Below the pieces are notes generated by a model. It was not told the DNA's origin, searched no databases, and saw only the letters and a program-made list of their open reading frames with translations. Below, one piece after another: positions 5,931 through 8,529 of a DNA stretch of 8,529 nucleotides (position 1 is the stretch's first letter; every line of letters starts with the position of its first letter). The position numbers were made by a program, and so were the translations under genes. Source of the stretch: Desulfobacterales bacterium (lineage in GTDB: Bacteria; Desulfobacterota; Desulfobacteria; Desulfobacterales; JAUCGF01); contig JAOZRC010000204.1 of NCBI GenBank assembly GCA_029940345.1, forward strand, positions 1-8,529, in the 5' to 3' direction.

Positions 5931-8425
5931 ATAACCGCAACATCATACCAGATAATTTAATCGCTGCCGGCGGACATTTAGTGGCGGCTGACAGTTATCT
6001 TCCTTCAACCGAATTCAGAAAAGCCATCCCCCAATACGCTGATGACGAAATTGAGATACGTGATTTAATTGATGTGCTGATTCGCCGTAAATGGCTTATT
6101 GTAAGTATCCTCTCTTTTGTCTTTATTTCAACACTGATTTTTACGCTGTCATCGACAAAAATTTACAAAGCCACCGCCGTCATCGAAGTTACGCGGCAAT
6201 CACCCAAAGTAACAAAATTTGAGGAAGTGGTTTCCAGCGAACTTCAAACTCGTGAGTATTATGAAACCCAGGTCGATCTGTTAGGCAGCCAACCCCTGGC
6301 GGAACGGGTGATTGAGAAGATGCGACTGAACGACCATCCGGTAGTGCGCCGGATTGTTTTTGATGATGGAAAGAAAAATTTCTTTTCAACCAATATCAAA
6401 GCACTACTCGCATGGCTTCGCGGCCGCGAAATGCCGGGTAAAACATCTCAGGTTACCCAGGAAACGCTGAATCACCAGAAACTGCTAAAATTGTTCAAAA
6501 AGAATCTCGGCGTACATTCAAAACGGAATGCCATGCTGATTGATCTGACGTTTACCACATCGGACCGTAAACTATCTCAAAATATTATTAACACGCTGGC
6601 GGATGAATTTGTCAGTTGGAAAATGGAAAAAAAACTGGAATCTTCCAAATTGGCGCGTACCTTTCTGATGAAACAGATCGACCGCTCTAAGATCACGTTG
6701 GAAAAGTCAGAGGAGAAGTTGAACGAGTTTTCTCAAAACTCCGGCATTGTCTCTTTAGACTCTAAGCTAAATAGCGTGTATTCACAACTTGAAAAACTAA
6801 ATGAAGGGATAGCCGATACCGAAACTGAGCTAATTGCCAAAGAAGCGCTTTATCATCAGGCGCAAACAAGTGATCCCGCGAATTTGCCGCAAGTGCAGGG
6901 AAGTCTGGTAATTGGCGACTTAAAAGCGGATTATGCCCGTCTTAGGTCTGAGTATGAATATCTGACAGTCACGTTCCATGATGATTATCCACAAGTAAAA
7001 GCGTTAAAGGCGCGCATGAACAGCATTCTCAGGCGAATAAACACTGAAGAACGACGCATTTTTCAGGTGATCAAAAACGACTACCAAACCGCTCTGAAGC
7101 GCCAAAAAACCATGCAGGAACGGTTAAAGCGACAGAAAGTGTCAGCATTGGAACTGAATGAGCGGGCGACGCAATATAAAATCATGCTCAGAGAGGTGGA
7201 CACCAATAAGGCCATCTATCAAAGTCTCCTGGAACGCACCAAAGAGATCGAATCCATGGTTGGCATTTCCGCAAGTAATATCCAAATCGTGCAACGGGCT
7301 TCCATGCCGATTTTTCCATACAAGCCCAAGGTTCTGCTCAACCTTTTACTTGCAGTCGCCATTGGTCTTTTCCTTGGCGTGGGCGGTGCTTTTTTGCAAG
7401 AATATCACGCAGATGCCATCACCGATCCAGATCAGATCACAGAGCGTTTTCAAATTCCGATTCTCGGTGTCGTACCGATTGTTAAAATTCCGGATAACCC
7501 CATTGAAAGAATCTATAACACCGACCCTCGGAATCCGCTTTCCGAGGCGCTACGCACCACAAAAGTGTCAATCCAACTTTCCGGCGCCGCAGAGCATTCA
7601 CAAAGTCTCCTGATAACAAGTTCGTTACCGGGAGAAGGGAAAACCACGCTTGCACTTAATCTGGCCCTTGCCTTTGCGGATTCAGGCGAAAAGGTGGTTT
7701 TGATAGACGCCGATTTGCGCAAGCCCCGCATTCACTCGCTTTTTCCGTCGGCTGATAAGGCCGGCAGCCACGGTCTCAGCAACTATTTGGCGGGTATGGT
7801 TCAAAAATGCACATCCGGCCGATCGGGCATAAAAAACCTGAATATCATTTTTTCCGGTCCGGTTCCGCCGAATCCGGTGGAACTGCTGGCTTCCAATCGT
7901 TTTACCCAGCTTATAGCGTATTTGAAAAAAGAGTGTGACCGGGTTATCATTGATGCACCACCGCATTTGGGATTCGCGGATATTTTAGTTCTATCCCAGC
8001 ACGTTGACGGCGTCATCCTGGTGAGCAGTATCGGAGAAACAACCCGCACAGCTTTACGCCATTTCAAAAAGAGTATGCTGAATGTCAACGCAACCATTTT
8101 AGGTTGTATTGTTAATAAACTGAATCTAAACAAGAAATATGGCTACAACGCTTACTATCAACACTACAGCACTTATGGCTACAATTACAACCCTGACCAG
8201 GCTAAAACCTTATTAAACAGCTTAAAACAAAAAACCTATCAACGTGTTACCTGGACCAAAAAAGACTCACCTCCCAAACATCGTTCTGTTTCAGAAAAAA
8301 AAGCCAAAAAGGCGACTCGACCGCAAAATTTCGCCCGGCGTTTTTCAGATATACAGCCAAAATCTGACAGTAATAAGCGAACTGAAAAGAGGAAGAAAAC
8401 TGATTTTCGTCCAAGCCGGCCGTAG
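5927..8425 (+). CDS. wzc: Polysaccharide co-polymerase / BY-kinase fusion (Wzz-GNVR-CpsD, Wzc type)
   Basis: This inner-membrane chain-length regulator and tyrosine autokinase has 832 residues. A Wzz domain starts near residue 40 (EIEIRDLIDVLIRRKW), with TM1 about 56-74. The periplasmic part is largely coiled coil (about 235-430), followed by a GNVR-like segment (LREVDTNKAIYQSLLERTKEI). The proline motif P461-x2-P464-x2-P467 precedes TM2 (about 469-489). The cytoplasmic kinase has the oligomerisation motif E540-x2-R543-x2-K546, Walker A SLPGEGKTT (K572), Walker A' VVLIDADLRKP (D594, D596) and Walker B VIIDAPP (D676). A tyrosine cluster of eight Tyr spans 738-754. In Wzc, cycles of autophosphorylation of this cluster and dephosphorylation drive octamer turnover and export. 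Unusually, 76 more residues follow, rich in Lys/Arg (24). It is coupled to the upstream gene by a four-base overlap. The kinase and co-polymerase functions are well supported; the exact polymer is unknown. Confidence 0.95.
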   Translation: MNNRNIIPDNLIAAGGHLVAADSYLPSTEFRKAIPQYADDEIEIRDLIDVLIRRKWLIVSILSFVFISTLIFTLSSTKIYKATAVIEVTRQSPKVTKFEEVVSSELQTREYYETQVDLLGSQPLAERVIEKMRLNDHPVVRRIVFDDGKKNFFSTNIKALLAWLRGREMPGKTSQVTQETLNHQKLLKLFKKNLGVHSKRNAMLIDLTFTTSDRKLSQNIINTLADEFVSWKMEKKLESSKLARTFLMKQIDRSKITLEKSEEKLNEFSQNSGIVSLDSKLNSVYSQLEKLNEGIADTETELIAKEALYHQAQTSDPANLPQVQGSLVIGDLKADYARLRSEYEYLTVTFHDDYPQVKALKARMNSILRRINTEERRIFQVIKNDYQTALKRQKTMQERLKRQKVSALELNERATQYKIMLREVDTNKAIYQSLLERTKEIESMVGISASNIQIVQRASMPIFPYKPKVLLNLLLAVAIGLFLGVGGAFLQEYHADAITDPDQITERFQIPILGVVPIVKIPDNPIERIYNTDPRNPLSEALRTTKVSIQLSGAAEHSQSLLITSSLPGEGKTTLALNLALAFADSGEKVVLIDADLRKPRIHSLFPSADKAGSHGLSNYLAGMVQKCTSGRSGIKNLNIIFSGPVPPNPVELLASNRFTQLIAYLKKECDRVIIDAPPHLGFADILVLSQHVDGVILVSSIGETTRTALRHFKKSMLNVNATILGCIVNKLNLNKKYGYNAYYQHYSTYGYNYNPDQAKTLLNSLKQKTYQRVTWTKKDSPPKHRSVSEKKAKKATRPQNFARRFSDIQPKSDSNKRTEKRKKTDFRPSRP
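8138..8188 (+). other. C-terminal tyrosine cluster (autophosphorylation sites) of the kinase
   Basis: Codons 738-754 encode Tyr at 738, 740, 743, 744, 747, 750, 752 and 754, interspersed with Gly, Asn, His, Ser and Thr. Such clusters at the end of BY-kinases are the autophosphorylation targets. Here the cluster is not at the very end of the protein. Confidence 0.8.
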
Positions 8426-8434
8426 TTTTTTAAG

Positions 8435-8474
8435 GATCAGGGACTGAATATTTTCCCTATTTCATAATCTGATC
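8435..8474 (+). terminator. Weak hairpin after the kinase gene, possible terminator
   Basis: GATCAG (8435-8440) is complementary to CTGATC (8469-8474), and AGGGA (8439-8443) alternatively pairs with TCCCT (8454-8458). The two stems compete for the same bases and no clean U-tract follows, so termination is doubtful. The operon may continue past the window. Confidence 0.2.
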
Positions 8475-8480
8475 AATTAA

Positions 8481-8529
8481 GAGCCTGTTTGGAAAGTCGT
8501 GATCGAAGCGAAAAAGTGTGAGAGCGAGG
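8481..8529. mobile_element. Possible insertion-sequence terminal end at window edge
   Basis: The last 49 bases start with GAGCCTGTTTGGAAAGTCG, which looks like the terminal inverted repeat style of some insertion sequences, and the following run rich in AGCGA/GAGAGCGAGG is unlike the preceding genes. No transposase is visible and the partner repeat would lie outside the window. This rests on impression only. Confidence 0.15.

Noticed and set aside
7158..7613. Plus-strand frame of 151 codons inside the kinase gene
   Set aside because: It is an alternative frame of the well-supported kinase; the translation has no domain and no start context.

Overview
The window reads as a Gram-negative bacterial chromosome segment. 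All five protein-coding genes lie on the + strand. The combination of Rhs/YD-repeat proteins, secreted Ig/dockerin-like proteins and a fused Wzc-type kinase suggests a Desulfobacterota-like (deltaproteobacterial) organism. This is an inference from gene style; there is no rRNA or other taxonomic marker here.

Layout. (1) Bases 1-882 hold the 3' end of an Rhs/YD-repeat gene: the end of the Rhs core, a DPFGL boundary motif, and a 163-residue cysteine-rich tail built from three FS-x7-C modules. (2) Bases 922-2745 encode a 607-residue secreted protein with a signal peptide, a large uncharacterised N-terminal region, an Ig/cadherin-like domain, Asp-rich calcium-binding loops and a single half-dockerin at the extreme C-terminus. 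(3) Bases 2746-2983 are intergenic, with a nested inverted repeat. (4) Bases 2984-4378 encode a polytopic O-antigen ligase/polymerase (Wzy_C family). (5) Bases 4379-4724 are a 346-base gap filled largely by two adjacent palindromic elements that share a TA dinucleotide and look like MITE insertions. (6) Bases 4725-5930 encode a membrane-anchored helical-repeat (TPR-like) protein with a C-terminal carbohydrate-binding-like beta domain. (7) Bases 5927-8425 encode a Wzz-GNVR-BY-kinase fusion, translationally coupled (ATGA overlap) to the previous gene. (8) Bases 8426-8529 are non-coding, with a weak hairpin and a sequence that could be an insertion-sequence end.

How the genes work together. Genes 4, 6 and 7 form part of an exopolysaccharide/O-antigen assembly locus of the Wzx/Wzy type: the ligase/polymerase joins or transfers glycan repeats, the Wzc-type kinase controls chain length and export, and the TPR plus carbohydrate-binding-like protein between them is a likely periplasmic partner whose role is not established. 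The Rhs fragment and secreted Ig/dockerin protein form a separate surface-protein or contact-effector block. No typical small immunity gene follows the Rhs tail.

The points most worth a second look are the threefold Cys module in the Rhs tail, the tandem palindromes at 4379-4616, the TPR/CBM-like protein between polymerase and kinase, and the 76-residue basic tail after the tyrosine cluster of the kinase.
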